Source of the DNA: Microbispora hainanensis
GTDB lineage: Bacteria; Actinomycetota; Actinomycetes; Streptosporangiales; Streptosporangiaceae
DNA: 41,164 bases
Direction: 5' to 3'
NCBI RefSeq assembly: GCF_006874475.1
Contig: NZ_VIRM01000068.1
Coordinates: 1 to 41,164 of the forward strand
Position 1 is the stretch's first letter; each line of letters starts with the position of its first letter. The notes below the pieces were generated by a model that did no database searches, was not told where the DNA came from, and was given only the letters and a program-made list of their open reading frames with translations. The position numbers and the translations under genes were made by a program. Shown piece after piece: positions 23,146 through 32,545 of this stretch.

Positions 23146-24471
23146 GTGAGACGGAGCCTGGCCCTGGTGGCGGTGGCCGTGACGGCGATGGTCGCGCTGG
23201 CCTTCCTCATCCCGCTGGCCGTGGCGGTGAAGGAGATCGCCGAGAGCCGCGCGCTCGCGGACGCCGAGCGCCAGGCCGCCACGATCGTGCCCGCCCTCGT
23301 GGTGACCGACGACGCCGCCGCGCTGGAGCGCGCGCTGGCCAGCACCCCGGCGGGGACCTCGCGCCTGGCCGTCCACCTCCCGGACGGGCGTACGGTGGGC
23401 CGTTCCCGGGTCACGGCGGCCGACGTCGCGAGCGCCGCGGAAAGGGCCAGGACCGTGCCGGTCGGCAAGGGATACGTCCTGCTCAGGCCGGTCGCGCTGG
23501 GCGACGGGCGGTGGGCCGTCATCGAGGTGTACGCGCCCGAGGCCGACGCGAGGAAGGGCGTGTCCACCTCCTGGGCGGTGCTGACCGGCGTCGCGGTCAC
23601 CCTGGTGGTGGGGTCGGTGGTGGTGGCCGACCGGCTCGGAGCCCGGGTGGTGCGGGCGGCCCGCAGGCTCGGGCAGGCGGCGGCGGCCCTCGGGGCGGGC
23701 GACCTGACGGTGCGCATCGCCCCTGACGGCCCGCCCGAGCTGGTGGCCGCCGGGCGCGCGTTCAACGCGATGGCCGACCAGGTCGCGGGACTGCTCGCGG
23801 CCGAGCGCGAGCTCGCCGCCGACCTGTCGCACCGGCTGCGCACCCCGCTGACCGCGTTGCGGCTCAACCTGGGCGGCACCGGACCCGAGGCCGAGCAGCG
23901 CAGGCTCGCCATCGACCGGCTCGAACGGGCGGTCGACGAGATCATCGAGGCCTCCCGGCGGCCGTCCAGGGCGGTGCCGGCGGGATGCGACGCCGCGCTC
24001 GTGCTCCGGGAACGGCTCGCCTTCTGGTCGGCGCTGGCCGAGGACCAGGCGCGGCCGTGGCAGCTCGTCGGCGCCGACGAGCCGAGCCCGGTGCCGGTCG
24101 CCGCGGCAGACCTCGGCGCGGTGGTCGACGCGCTGCTCGGCAACGTCTTCCGTCACACGCCGCAGGGCACGGCCTTCCGCGTCACCCTGCACCGGGGGAG
24201 CGGCATGGTCGGCATCCTCGTCGCCGACGCGGGCCCGGGCATCCCCGATCCCGAGAAGGCGCTGCGGCGGGGCAACAGCGGGGCCGGCTCGACCGGGCTC
24301 GGTCTCGACATCGCCCGGCGGCTGGCCGAGTCGACGGGCGGCGGGGTGCGGATCGAGCCCTCGGCGCTCGGGGGCACCGGCGTCAACCTGTGGCTGCACA
24401 CCGACGGCCGGGCCGCGGGCCCGCGTCGCCGCCTGCTGCGGCGCACCCGGGCCCACGGCTCCCACTCCTGA
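23146..24471 (+). CDS. sensor histidine kinase
   Basis: A 441-residue membrane kinase partner of the preceding regulator. The first membrane helix (about 4-28), an extracellular sensor of about 110 residues, the second helix (about 142-162) and a HAMP domain precede the H box DLSHRLRTPL with H229. The ATPase domain has NVFRHTP, DAGPGI and GSTGLGLDIA. It starts at GTG 23146. The sensor region is not one I recognise. Confidence 0.93.
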   Translation: MRRSLALVAVAVTAMVALAFLIPLAVAVKEIAESRALADAERQAATIVPALVVTDDAAALERALASTPAGTSRLAVHLPDGRTVGRSRVTAADVASAAERARTVPVGKGYVLLRPVALGDGRWAVIEVYAPEADARKGVSTSWAVLTGVAVTLVVGSVVVADRLGARVVRAARRLGQAAAALGAGDLTVRIAPDGPPELVAAGRAFNAMADQVAGLLAAERELAADLSHRLRTPLTALRLNLGGTGPEAEQRRLAIDRLERAVDEIIEASRRPSRAVPAGCDAALVLRERLAFWSALAEDQARPWQLVGADEPSPVPVAAADLGAVVDALLGNVFRHTPQGTAFRVTLHRGSGMVGILVADAGPGIPDPEKALRRGNSGAGSTGLGLDIARRLAESTGGGVRIEPSALGGTGVNLWLHTDGRAAGPRRRLLRRTRAHGSHS

Positions 24472-24565
24472 CCTTCTGCCGGGATCGTCCGCCGATCGTC
24501 CGAAAACTCCTCCTGTCGCGAGGCGAATTCGGGGGACCGCAACCGAAGAGAAGCCGGGCGGGTGA

Positions 24566-25423
24566 TCACGCGTTCTTCAGGGCCTCCGCGAGGGTGTCGC
24601 GCAGCGGCGTGGCCGGCCGGCCGATGAGGCGGGACAGGTCGCCGGGGGTGGCGCCGAGCCAGCCGTCGGCGATACCGGCGTCGGTCTGGGCGAACATCGC
24701 CGCGACCGGCTCGGGCAGGCCGTGCGCCTCCAGGATCTTGGCGTACTCGGCGACGGGCAGGTCCCGATATTCGACCGGCGCGCCGGACAGCTCGGAGACC
24801 AGGGCGGCCAGCTCGGGCAGGCTCCAGGCGACGTCGCCCGTCAGCTCGTACACCGCGCTGCGGTGGCCGTCACCGGTCAGGACCGCGGCCGCGGCGGCGG
24901 CGAAGTCGGCGCGCGCCGCCGAGGCGACGCGGCCGTCGCGCGCGCTGCCCGCGATGACGCCGCTCTGCACGGCCTGCCGGGCCGTCGCGACGTAGTTCTC
25001 GTGATACCAGCCGTTGCGCAGGAACGCGAAGGGCACCCCGCTCGCGCGGATGTACTCCTCGGTCGCCTTGTGCTCGGGCGCGAGGCCCAGCGGGGTGGTG
25101 TCGGCGTGCAGGATGCTGGTGTAGGCGAGCAGCTCCACACCGGCGGCCTTCGCGGCGTCCACCACGGCCTTGTGCTGGCCGACGCGCCGGCCGACCTCGC
25201 TGCCGGAGATGAGCAGGACCTTGGCGGCGCCCTTGAACGCCGGTCCGAGCGTGTCGGGACGGTCGTAGTCGGCCTCGCGCACCTGGACGCCGCGCTCGGC
25301 CAGGTCGGCCGCCTTCTGCGGGCTGCGCACCGCCGCCACGATGTGCGAGGCGGGCACGTGCCCGGCGAGCTCCTCGACGACCAGACGGCCGAGGTGTCCG
25401 GAGGCTCCGGTCACGACGATCAT
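24566..25423 (-). CDS. qorB: NAD(P)H:quinone oxidoreductase, QorB/YtfG type
   Basis: A 285-residue NmrA-like short-chain dehydrogenase relative. It aligns along its whole length with E. coli QOR2: MIVVTGASGHLGRLVVEEL (NADPH loop), VLLISGSEVGRRVGQHKAVV, YTSILHADTTPLGLAPEH, LRNGWYHENY and VYELTGDVAWSLPELA. It reduces quinones with NADPH in the cytoplasm. It is divergent from an HxlR regulator across a region with a near-perfect palindrome, an arrangement also seen in E. coli (ytfG and the HxlR-type gene ytfH). Confidence 0.93.
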   Translation of the reverse strand: MIVVTGASGHLGRLVVEELAGHVPASHIVAAVRSPQKAADLAERGVQVREADYDRPDTLGPAFKGAAKVLLISGSEVGRRVGQHKAVVDAAKAAGVELLAYTSILHADTTPLGLAPEHKATEEYIRASGVPFAFLRNGWYHENYVATARQAVQSGVIAGSARDGRVASAARADFAAAAAAVLTGDGHRSAVYELTGDVAWSLPELAALVSELSGAPVEYRDLPVAEYAKILEAHGLPEPVAAMFAQTDAGIADGWLGATPGDLSRLIGRPATPLRDTLAEALKNA

Positions 25424-25454
25424 GGTTTCTCCTCCACAGCGCTTTCCTTTGGTT

Positions 25455-25477
25455 AGTGCTTTCTATCAGAAAGTACT
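25455..25477. promoter_or_regulatory. probable HxlR operator between qorB and its regulator
   Basis: AGTGCTTTCT (25455-25464) and AGAAAGTACT (25468-25477) form a dyad with one mismatch around ATC. It is centred between the divergent qorB start (25423) and HxlR start (25499), as expected for a regulator controlling both genes. Confidence 0.75.
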
Positions 25478-25498
25478 TCGGGAGCGTAAGCTTGCGGC

Positions 25499-25870
25499 AT
25501 GGAGGAGTTCGAGGACTTCGTCGCCGATGTCTTCTCGCGGAAGTGCACGTCGCGTTCGGTGCTGGAGACGATCACCGGCCGGTGGGCGATCCTGGCGCTC
25601 GCGGCCCTGTACGAGGCGCCGTACCGCTTCAACGCGCTGCGCCGCCGCGTCGACGGGGTGAGCGAGAAGATGCTGTCCCAGACCCTCCAGGCACTCGAAC
25701 GCGACGGCATCGTGCTGCGCGAGGCCGAGCACACGATCCCGCCCCGGGTCGAATACAGCCTCACCCCGCTCGGCCGCGAGGCCGCCGAGCGCCTGCTTCC
25801 CCTCATCGCCTGGACGGAGGAGCGCATGCCCGACGTCGTCGCGGCCCGCCTTCGCCACGAGGGACGCTGA
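25499..25870 (+). CDS. HxlR-family redox-type regulator
   Basis: A 123-residue winged-helix protein. The sequence ITGRWAILALAALYEAPYRFNALRRRVDGVSEKMLSQTLQALERDGIV is the canonical HxlR domain. One cysteine near the N-terminus (SRKCTSRSVLE) is in the position of the redox-sensing Cys of QorR/YtfH-type members. It probably represses the divergent qorB gene until oxidised by quinone or diamide-like stress; this is inferred from the family and the shared operator. Confidence 0.92.
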   Translation: MEEFEDFVADVFSRKCTSRSVLETITGRWAILALAALYEAPYRFNALRRRVDGVSEKMLSQTLQALERDGIVLREAEHTIPPRVEYSLTPLGREAAERLLPLIAWTEERMPDVVAARLRHEGR

Positions 25871-26175
25871 CCGGGAGCGCCACGGGACTCGCCGGCCTTC
25901 AGCGCCGCTAAGGACGCCGCCGCGAGTCGGCGCAGGTCACCGGTGCTTTGCTCGCCGATGGGCGGTTCAACCCGTTGCCATACACGCAGTTAACGTGGCG
26001 AGACTGTCGAAGCCATTTCCGGGCAGGCACGATGTCTTGTGAACGACATTCAGCACCACGATCCCGCGCGCGGGGTTCCCGGGACCGGCCGGGCCGTGAG
26101 CGGGCGCGACCATAGAGCCGGTGGGCTCCGGGACCTTCCCGGCGCGACCGCCGAGCCGGAGGGCGAGGAGGTCCA
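25871..26175. other. intergenic region upstream of the trehalose operon
   Basis: About 305 bp without a supported gene. A less GC-rich patch at about 25965-26050 (TTGCCATACACGCAGTTAAC) is the likeliest promoter zone for treX, but I cannot identify a definite -10 box. Confidence 0.45.
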
Positions 26176-28335
26176 GTGAGGGAGATCTGGCCGGGGGATT
26201 CCTATCCGCTCGGGGCGACGTACGACGGCGCGGGCACCAACTTCTCGCTCTTCTCGGAGGTGGCCGAGCGCGTCGAGCTGTGCCTGTTCGACGACGACGG
26301 CAACGAGGAGCGCGTCACGCTGAGCGAGGTGGACGGCTTCGTCTGGCACTGCTACCTGCCCGGTGTGGGGCCGGGCCAGCGGTACGGCTACCGCGTCCAC
26401 GGGCCCTACTCGCCCGCCGACGGCCTGCGCTGCAACCCCGGCAAGCTGCTGCTGGACCCGTACGCCAAGGCGGTGGAGGGCTCGGTGCAGTGGGACCAGG
26501 CGGTGTACGGCTACCGCTTCGGCGAGCCGGACAGCCGGGACGACAGCGACTCGGCGCCCTACGTGCCGAGGTCGATCGTCGTCAACCCCTTCTTCGGCTG
26601 GGGACACGACCGGCCGCCGGCCACGCCGTACCACGACACGGTGATCTACGAGGCGCACGTGCGCGGCCTGACGATCAGCCACCCGAAGATCCCCGAGCGG
26701 ATCCGGGGTACGTACGCGGCCCTGGGCCACCCCGAGATCATCGACCACCTCACCTCGCTCGGCGTGACCGCGATCGAGCTCATGCCGGTGCACCAGTTCG
26801 TGACCGACCACATGCTGGAGAAGCGCGGGCTGTCCAACTACTGGGGCTACAACACGATCGGCTTCTTCGCGCCGCACAACGCCTACTCCAGCTCGGGGCA
26901 GCGCGGCGGGCAGGTGCTGGAGTTCAAGGCGATGGTGAAGGCCCTGCACGAGGCGGGCATCGAGGTGATCCTCGACGTCGTCTACAACCACACGGCGGAG
27001 GGCAACCACCTGGGCCCGACCCTGTCGATGCGGGGCATCGACAACGCCAACTACTACCGCCTGGTCGAGGACGACCGGCGCTACTACATGGACACCACCG
27101 GCACCGGCAACAGTCTGCTGATGCGCAGCCCGCACGCGCTGCAGCTGATCATGGACTCGCTGCGCTACTGGGTGCGCGACATGCACGTGGACGGCTTCCG
27201 CTTCGACCTCGCGGCCTCCCTCGCCCGCGAGCTGCACGAGGTCGACCGGCTGAGCGCGTTCTTCGACCTCGTGCAGCAGGACCCGGTGCTGTCGCAGGTC
27301 AAGCTCATCGCCGAGCCGTGGGACGTCGGCCCCGGCGGCTACCAGGTCGGCAACTTCCCGGCCCGCTGGACCGAATGGAACGGCCGCTACCGCGACACGA
27401 TCCGCGACATGTGGCGGGGCGAGCCCGCCGCGCTGCCGGAGTTCGCCGGCCGCCTCACCGGGTCGAGCGACCTCTACCAGGACGACAGCCGCCGCCCCGC
27501 CGCGTCGATCAACTTCGTCACCTGCCACGACGGGTTCACGCTCCAGGACCTCGTGTCGTACAACGACAAGCACAACGAGGCCAACGGCGAGGACAACCGC
27601 GACGGCGCCGACGACAACCGCTCCTGGAACTGCGGGGTGGAGGGCCCGGCCACCGGCCCGGTCGCCCAGCTCCGCGAGCGGCAGAAGCGCAACTTCCTGG
27701 CCACGCTGTTCCTGTCGCAGGGCGTGCCGATGCTGTCGCACGGCGACGAGATCGGCCGCACCCAGCAGGGCAACAACAACTCCTACTGCCAGGACAACGA
27801 GATCAGCTGGGTCGACTGGGGCGCGACCCTGGACGCCGGCGCGAGGGCCGACGCGGGAACCAGGGAGAAGCGCCAGCTCCTCGACTTCACCCGGCGCCTG
27901 GCCCGGCTGCGCCGCGACCACCCGGTCTTCCGCCGCCGCCGCTTCTTCTACGGCCGGCCCGTACGCGGATCGCACGACGAGCTGAGCGACATCGCCTGGC
28001 TCACGCCGTCCGGCACGGAGATGACCGACGCCGACTGGACGAACGGCTACGCCAAGGCGCTGGCGGTGTTCCTGAACGGCGACTCCATCACCGAGCCCGA
28101 CCGGCGCGGCCGGCGGATCAGCGACGACTCCTTCCTGCTGCTGTTCAACGCCCACCACGAGGTCATCAAGTTCACGATCCCGGACGACTACGGCGAGCTG
28201 TGGGCCACCGACCTGGACACGGCGATGCCGGTGATGCGCGAGTCGCGTGTGTGCCGGGCCGGCGAGGCCGTGCCCGTGAGCGGCCGGTCGGTGCGGGTGC
28301 TGCGCAGGGTCCGGCCGGGGCTGGGAAGTGTCTGA
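26176..28335 (+). CDS. treX: glycogen/maltooligosaccharide debranching enzyme TreX (GlgX type)
   Basis: A 719-residue GH13 isoamylase-type enzyme. A CBM48-like N-terminal domain (about 8-95) precedes the barrel, with nucleophile D344 (GFRFDLA), acid/base E380 (IAEPWD) and D452 (TCHDG). It hydrolyses alpha-1,6 branches of glycogen to linear chains. The start is GTG 26176 with GGAGG just upstream. It heads the operon with treY and treZ, which turn the linear chains into trehalose. This context favours TreX over a separate GlgX role, though the two are the same enzyme type. About 170 bp separate it from treY. Confidence 0.93.
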   Translation: MREIWPGDSYPLGATYDGAGTNFSLFSEVAERVELCLFDDDGNEERVTLSEVDGFVWHCYLPGVGPGQRYGYRVHGPYSPADGLRCNPGKLLLDPYAKAVEGSVQWDQAVYGYRFGEPDSRDDSDSAPYVPRSIVVNPFFGWGHDRPPATPYHDTVIYEAHVRGLTISHPKIPERIRGTYAALGHPEIIDHLTSLGVTAIELMPVHQFVTDHMLEKRGLSNYWGYNTIGFFAPHNAYSSSGQRGGQVLEFKAMVKALHEAGIEVILDVVYNHTAEGNHLGPTLSMRGIDNANYYRLVEDDRRYYMDTTGTGNSLLMRSPHALQLIMDSLRYWVRDMHVDGFRFDLAASLARELHEVDRLSAFFDLVQQDPVLSQVKLIAEPWDVGPGGYQVGNFPARWTEWNGRYRDTIRDMWRGEPAALPEFAGRLTGSSDLYQDDSRRPAASINFVTCHDGFTLQDLVSYNDKHNEANGEDNRDGADDNRSWNCGVEGPATGPVAQLRERQKRNFLATLFLSQGVPMLSHGDEIGRTQQGNNNSYCQDNEISWVDWGATLDAGARADAGTREKRQLLDFTRRLARLRRDHPVFRRRRFFYGRPVRGSHDELSDIAWLTPSGTEMTDADWTNGYAKALAVFLNGDSITEPDRRGRRISDDSFLLLFNAHHEVIKFTIPDDYGELWATDLDTAMPVMRESRVCRAGEAVPVSGRSVRVLRRVRPGLGSV

Positions 28336-28505
28336 CCAGCGCCGATGCCCGAATAGAGTGCGCTTCGGCCGTTAGTCCCTGGCACACCGGGCAGGAGGGG
28401 AGCCGCGATGGGCGCTCCTCCTGCCCGACGCGCTGGTGGCAGGGGCGCGCCCGTGCCGTGCACTATGAACACGACCTCCGGAAACGCGCTGTGAAAGGCG
28501 GTTCG

Positions 28506-30716
28506 GTGACTTCTACCTATCGGGTGCAGCTGACGCCCGGCTTCGGATTCGCCCAGGCCGCGAGCCTCGTCGGATATCTCCGCGACCTGGGGGTGGGCCA
28601 CCTCTATCTGTCGCCGATCCTCCAGTCGTGCCGGGAGTCGCAGCACGGCTACGACGTGACCGACCACGGCCGCCTACGTGAGGAGTTCGGCGGCGAGGAG
28701 GGCCTGCGGGCGTTGGCGGCCGAGGGCATGCCCCTGATCTCCGACATCGTGCCCAACCACATGACGGTGCCGGTGCCCGAGTCGGACAACGCCCAGCTCT
28801 GGGCGGCGCTGCGCGACGGGCCGGGGTCGCCGGCCTCCCGGTGGTTCGACTTCCAGTGGCCGGTCACCCTGCCCGTGCTCGGCGACGACGCCGGCGAGGC
28901 GCTGCGCATCGACGGCGCCGCGGGTGGCAGGGTGCTGCGTTATCACGGCCACGCGTTCCCGATCAGGCCCGGCACCGAGCACCTGCCGCTGCCGGAGCTG
29001 CTGGAGGCCCAGCACTACAGGCTGGCCCACTGGCGGGACAGCCCCGGCTATCGGCGGTTCTTCGACGTCTCGTCGCTGATGGGCCTGCGCGTGGAGGACC
29101 CCGAGGTCTTCGAGGCCACCCACGCCGTCACCTTCCGCCTCATCGAGGAGGGGCTGATCCACGGGCTGCGCGTCGACCACCCCGACGGCCTGGCCGACCC
29201 CCGCGGCTACCTGCGGCGGCTGCGCCCCCACGTGCCCGGACCGCTGTGGGTGGAGAAGATCCTCATCGACGGCGAACGGCTGCCCGCCGACTGGCCGTGC
29301 GACGGCACCACCGGATATGACGCGCTCAACATGGTCACCCGGCTGTTCGTCGACCCGGCCGGCCGCGACGCGCTGATCGAGACGTTCGGCCGGCACACCG
29401 GCGTGCGCGACGACTACGAGACCGTGCGCCACGACTCCAAGAAGTACGTGATCGACCTGTTCTTCTCCGGCGAGATCGACCGGCTGACCGACGATCTCGG
29501 CGATCCGGCGCTGCGCGAGGCCGTCGTGGAGCTGCTGGCCGCGATGCCCGTCTATCGGGCGTACGTGAACCCGGGCGAGCAGCCGTCCGCCGAGTCAGAG
29601 GCGATCATCGAGCAGGCCGCGGCCCTGGCGGCCACCAGGACCGACCCCGCCGCGGTGGCCAAGGTGGCCGACCTCGTCCTGTACGGCCCGCCGGAGGCGG
29701 TCACCCGCTTCCAGCAGACGTGCGGGCCGGTGATGGCCAAGGGCGTGGAGGACACCGCGCTCTATCGGTGGTATCCGCTGGCCTGCCTCAACGAGGTCGG
29801 CGGGGAGCCCGACAGGTTCGGGGTGTCGCCCGCCGAGTTCCACGCGTTCTGCGCCGGGCTGCCGCCGCGGACGATGACCACGCTGTCGACCCACGACACC
29901 AAGCGGTCGGAGGACGTGCGCGCCCGGCTCGCGGTGCTGTCGGAGCTGCCCGAGGAGTGGGCGATGGCCGTCGGCTCCTGGGCGGCGGCCGTGTCGTTCG
30001 ACCCCAGGCTCGACTACCTCGCCTGGCAGTCGCTGATGGCGGCCTGGCCGATCCCGCTCGACCGTTTCACCGACTATCTGCTGAAGGCGGCGCGCGAGGC
30101 CAAGACGTCCGTCTCCTGGCTGAACCCCGACCCGGCGTACGAGGAGGGCGTCAGGGACTTCGCCCGGCGGGCCATCGACGCCTGCGGCTACTCGGTCGCC
30201 GCGTTCACCGAGGTCGTGGACCGCTACGCCCGGGTCAACTCGCTGGGGCAGAAGGCCGTCCAGCTCCTCATGCCGGGCATCCCCGACGTCTACCAGGGCA
30301 ACGAGATCACCGACTTCTCGCTGGTCGACCCGGACAACCGGCGGCCGGTGGACTTCGAACGGCGCCGCCGGCTGCTCGCCGAGCCCGACGACAGCTGGGA
30401 CGGCCAGAAGATCCGCGTCACCGCCGCCGCTCTGCACCTGCGCACGCGGCTCGGCCCCGAGGCGCCGTACGCGCCGGTCGAGGCGGGGGAGCACGCGGTC
30501 GCGTTCACGCGGGGCGTCCCCGGGCAGGGGACCGCCGCCGTCGTGGTCGCGACCCGGCTGCCGGTCGGGCTGGAGCGCAGGGGCGGCTGGGGGAGTGAGA
30601 CCATCACGCTGCCGCCGGGGCGCTGGCGCGACCTGCTCACCGGCGCCGAGCACGCCGGCGAGGTGCGGATGGGCGGCCTGCTGTCGGCCTGTCCGGTCGC
30701 GATTCTCGAATCCTGA
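28506..30716 (+). CDS. treY: maltooligosyl trehalose synthase
   Basis: A 736-residue GH13 enzyme. It begins TSTYRVQLTPGFGFAQAASLVGYL, the signature start of TreY. Catalytic residues are D224 (GLRVDHPDGL), E250 (LWVEKIL) and D464 (STHDTKRSEDVRARL). It rearranges the terminal alpha-1,4 bond of a maltooligosaccharide to alpha,alpha-1,1, making maltooligosyl trehalose in the cytoplasm. I start at GTG 28506 because it aligns with family starts and AAAGGCGG lies nearby; an in-frame GTG five codons upstream is possible. It is followed 19 bp later by treZ. Confidence 0.94.
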   Translation: MTSTYRVQLTPGFGFAQAASLVGYLRDLGVGHLYLSPILQSCRESQHGYDVTDHGRLREEFGGEEGLRALAAEGMPLISDIVPNHMTVPVPESDNAQLWAALRDGPGSPASRWFDFQWPVTLPVLGDDAGEALRIDGAAGGRVLRYHGHAFPIRPGTEHLPLPELLEAQHYRLAHWRDSPGYRRFFDVSSLMGLRVEDPEVFEATHAVTFRLIEEGLIHGLRVDHPDGLADPRGYLRRLRPHVPGPLWVEKILIDGERLPADWPCDGTTGYDALNMVTRLFVDPAGRDALIETFGRHTGVRDDYETVRHDSKKYVIDLFFSGEIDRLTDDLGDPALREAVVELLAAMPVYRAYVNPGEQPSAESEAIIEQAAALAATRTDPAAVAKVADLVLYGPPEAVTRFQQTCGPVMAKGVEDTALYRWYPLACLNEVGGEPDRFGVSPAEFHAFCAGLPPRTMTTLSTHDTKRSEDVRARLAVLSELPEEWAMAVGSWAAAVSFDPRLDYLAWQSLMAAWPIPLDRFTDYLLKAAREAKTSVSWLNPDPAYEEGVRDFARRAIDACGYSVAAFTEVVDRYARVNSLGQKAVQLLMPGIPDVYQGNEITDFSLVDPDNRRPVDFERRRRLLAEPDDSWDGQKIRVTAAALHLRTRLGPEAPYAPVEAGEHAVAFTRGVPGQGTAAVVVATRLPVGLERRGGWGSETITLPPGRWRDLLTGAEHAGEVRMGGLLSACPVAILES

Positions 30717-30735
30717 TCAGCGGGGGAGACGACAC

Positions 30736-32433
30736 ATGTTCGAGGTGTGGGCGCCGGTGGCGGCGCGGGTCGAGGTCGAGCACGGGGGCGCCCGGCACGC
30801 GATGGCGCGGGGCGAGGGCGGGCGGTGGACCGCCCCCGGCGACGAGCACGACCTCGACTACGCCTTCTGGGTGGACGGCGACGGGCCGTTCCCCGATCCC
30901 CGCACGCGGCGGCAGCCGTACGGGGTGAACGGCCCGAGCCGGGTCTACCACCACGACAGGTTCGCCTGGACCGACCAGAGCTGGCACGGGCGCGACCTGC
31001 GCGGCGGGGTGATCTACGAGCTGCACATCGGCACGTTCTCGCCCGAGGGCACCTTCCAGGGGGTGGCCGACCGGCTCGGCCATCTGGTGGAGCTCGGCGT
31101 CGACTTCGTCGAGATCATGCCGGTGCCGCCCGTGCCGGGAAGGCGCAACTGGGGCTACGACGGCGTGGACCTCTACGCGGTCTTCGAGGAGTACGGCGGG
31201 CCCGACGGGCTCAAGAGCCTGGTGGACGCCTGCCACCGGGCCGGTCTCGGCGTGATCCTCGACGTCGTCTACAACCACCTCGGGCCGTCCGGCAACTACC
31301 TGGCCAAGTTCGGGCCCTACTTCCACGACGCGAAGGGGTCCTACTGGGGCGACGCGGTCAACCTCGACGGGCCCGGCTCGGACGAGGTGCGGCGCTACTT
31401 CATCGAGAACGCCCTGCAGTGGCTGCGCGACTACCACGTCGACGGGCTGCGCCTCGACGCCGTGCACGCCCTGCACGACAAGCGTGCCGTCCACTTCCTG
31501 GAGGAGCTGTCGGCCGAGGTCGACACGCTGTCGGCCGCCGTGGGCCGTCCGCTGACGCTCATCGCCGAGTCGGACCTCAACGACCCCCGCATGGTCACCC
31601 CGCGCGAGGCCGGCGGCCTCGGCATGCACGCGGCCTGGAACGACGACGTCCACCACGCCGTCCACGCGAACGTCACGGGGGAGAGCAACGCCTACTACGG
31701 CGACTTCGCCACGCTGTCGTCCCTGGCCAAGGTGCTCACGTCCGGCTATTTCCACGACGGCACCTACTCGTCGTTCCGCGGCCGTTCGCACGGCAGGCCG
31801 GCGACCGGGGTGCCCGGCCACCGGTTCGTCTGCTGCGCACAGAACCACGACCAGATCGGCAACCGGCCCGAAGGCGACCGCATGCGGCCCGAGCAGCTCC
31901 GCCTCGCCTCCGGGCTGCTGCTGACCTCGCCGTTCACGCCGATGCTGTTCATGGGCGAGGAGTGGGGGGCGACCACGCCGTTCTACTTCTTCACCGACCA
32001 CTTCGAGCCGCACCTGGCCGCGGGCGAGGGCGAACGGCGCAGGAAGGAGTTCGAGGGCTTCGGCTACGACTGGAAGGCCCCCGAGCCGGGCGACGAGACG
32101 ACCTTCCTGAGCTCGAAGCTCGACTGGGAGGAGCCGGCCAAGGGCCAGCACGCCGCGCTGCTGGGCTGGTATCGCGACCTGATCGCGCTGCGCAAGTCGC
32201 GTCCCGACCTCACCGATCCCCGCCTCGACCGGGTGCGGGTCGAGGTGGACGAGGACCGCCGCGTCGTGGTGATCGAACGCGGCTCGCTGCGGATCGCCGC
32301 CAACTTCGCCGACTGCCCGGTGCCCGTACGGCTGGCCGCGTCGCGGCTCCTGCTCGCCTCCGACGACTCCGCCCGCCTGACCGGCCACGTCCTCGACCTC
32401 CCCGCCCGCTCCCTGGCCGTCCTGGAGGTCTGA
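30736..32433 (+). CDS. treZ: maltooligosyl trehalose trehalohydrolase
   Basis: A 565-residue GH13 enzyme. A CBM48-like domain (MFEVWAPVAARVEVEH, about 1-80) precedes the barrel with RNWGYDGVDLYA, nucleophile D241 (GLRLDAVHAL), E278 (IAESDLND) and D372 (QNHDQIGNR). It releases trehalose from the product of TreY. GGGGGAG lies just before the ATG. With TreX and TreY it completes a glycogen-to-trehalose route, useful in spore formation and desiccation. Confidence 0.95.
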   Translation: MFEVWAPVAARVEVEHGGARHAMARGEGGRWTAPGDEHDLDYAFWVDGDGPFPDPRTRRQPYGVNGPSRVYHHDRFAWTDQSWHGRDLRGGVIYELHIGTFSPEGTFQGVADRLGHLVELGVDFVEIMPVPPVPGRRNWGYDGVDLYAVFEEYGGPDGLKSLVDACHRAGLGVILDVVYNHLGPSGNYLAKFGPYFHDAKGSYWGDAVNLDGPGSDEVRRYFIENALQWLRDYHVDGLRLDAVHALHDKRAVHFLEELSAEVDTLSAAVGRPLTLIAESDLNDPRMVTPREAGGLGMHAAWNDDVHHAVHANVTGESNAYYGDFATLSSLAKVLTSGYFHDGTYSSFRGRSHGRPATGVPGHRFVCCAQNHDQIGNRPEGDRMRPEQLRLASGLLLTSPFTPMLFMGEEWGATTPFYFFTDHFEPHLAAGEGERRRKEFEGFGYDWKAPEPGDETTFLSSKLDWEEPAKGQHAALLGWYRDLIALRKSRPDLTDPRLDRVRVEVDEDRRVVVIERGSLRIAANFADCPVPVRLAASRLLLASDDSARLTGHVLDLPARSLAVLEV

Positions 32434-32545
32434 CAGCCCCGCAATCTGGCGTCCTCAGAAGCGCTGTCATAGGCTTGCTCGTGCAGAGAACCTGCATGAA
32501 AACGCAGATGACGAGTAGACGCCAGGCGTCGATGGGGAGATCGTG

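Noticed and set aside
22293..24143. 616-codon minus-strand frame opposite the two-component genes
   Set aside because: Ser/Ala/Arg/Thr-rich shadow; both plus-strand genes are complete and canonical.
26050..28158. 702-codon minus-strand frame opposite treX
   Set aside because: The plus strand encodes full-length TreX with all catalytic residues; the antisense translation has no family features.
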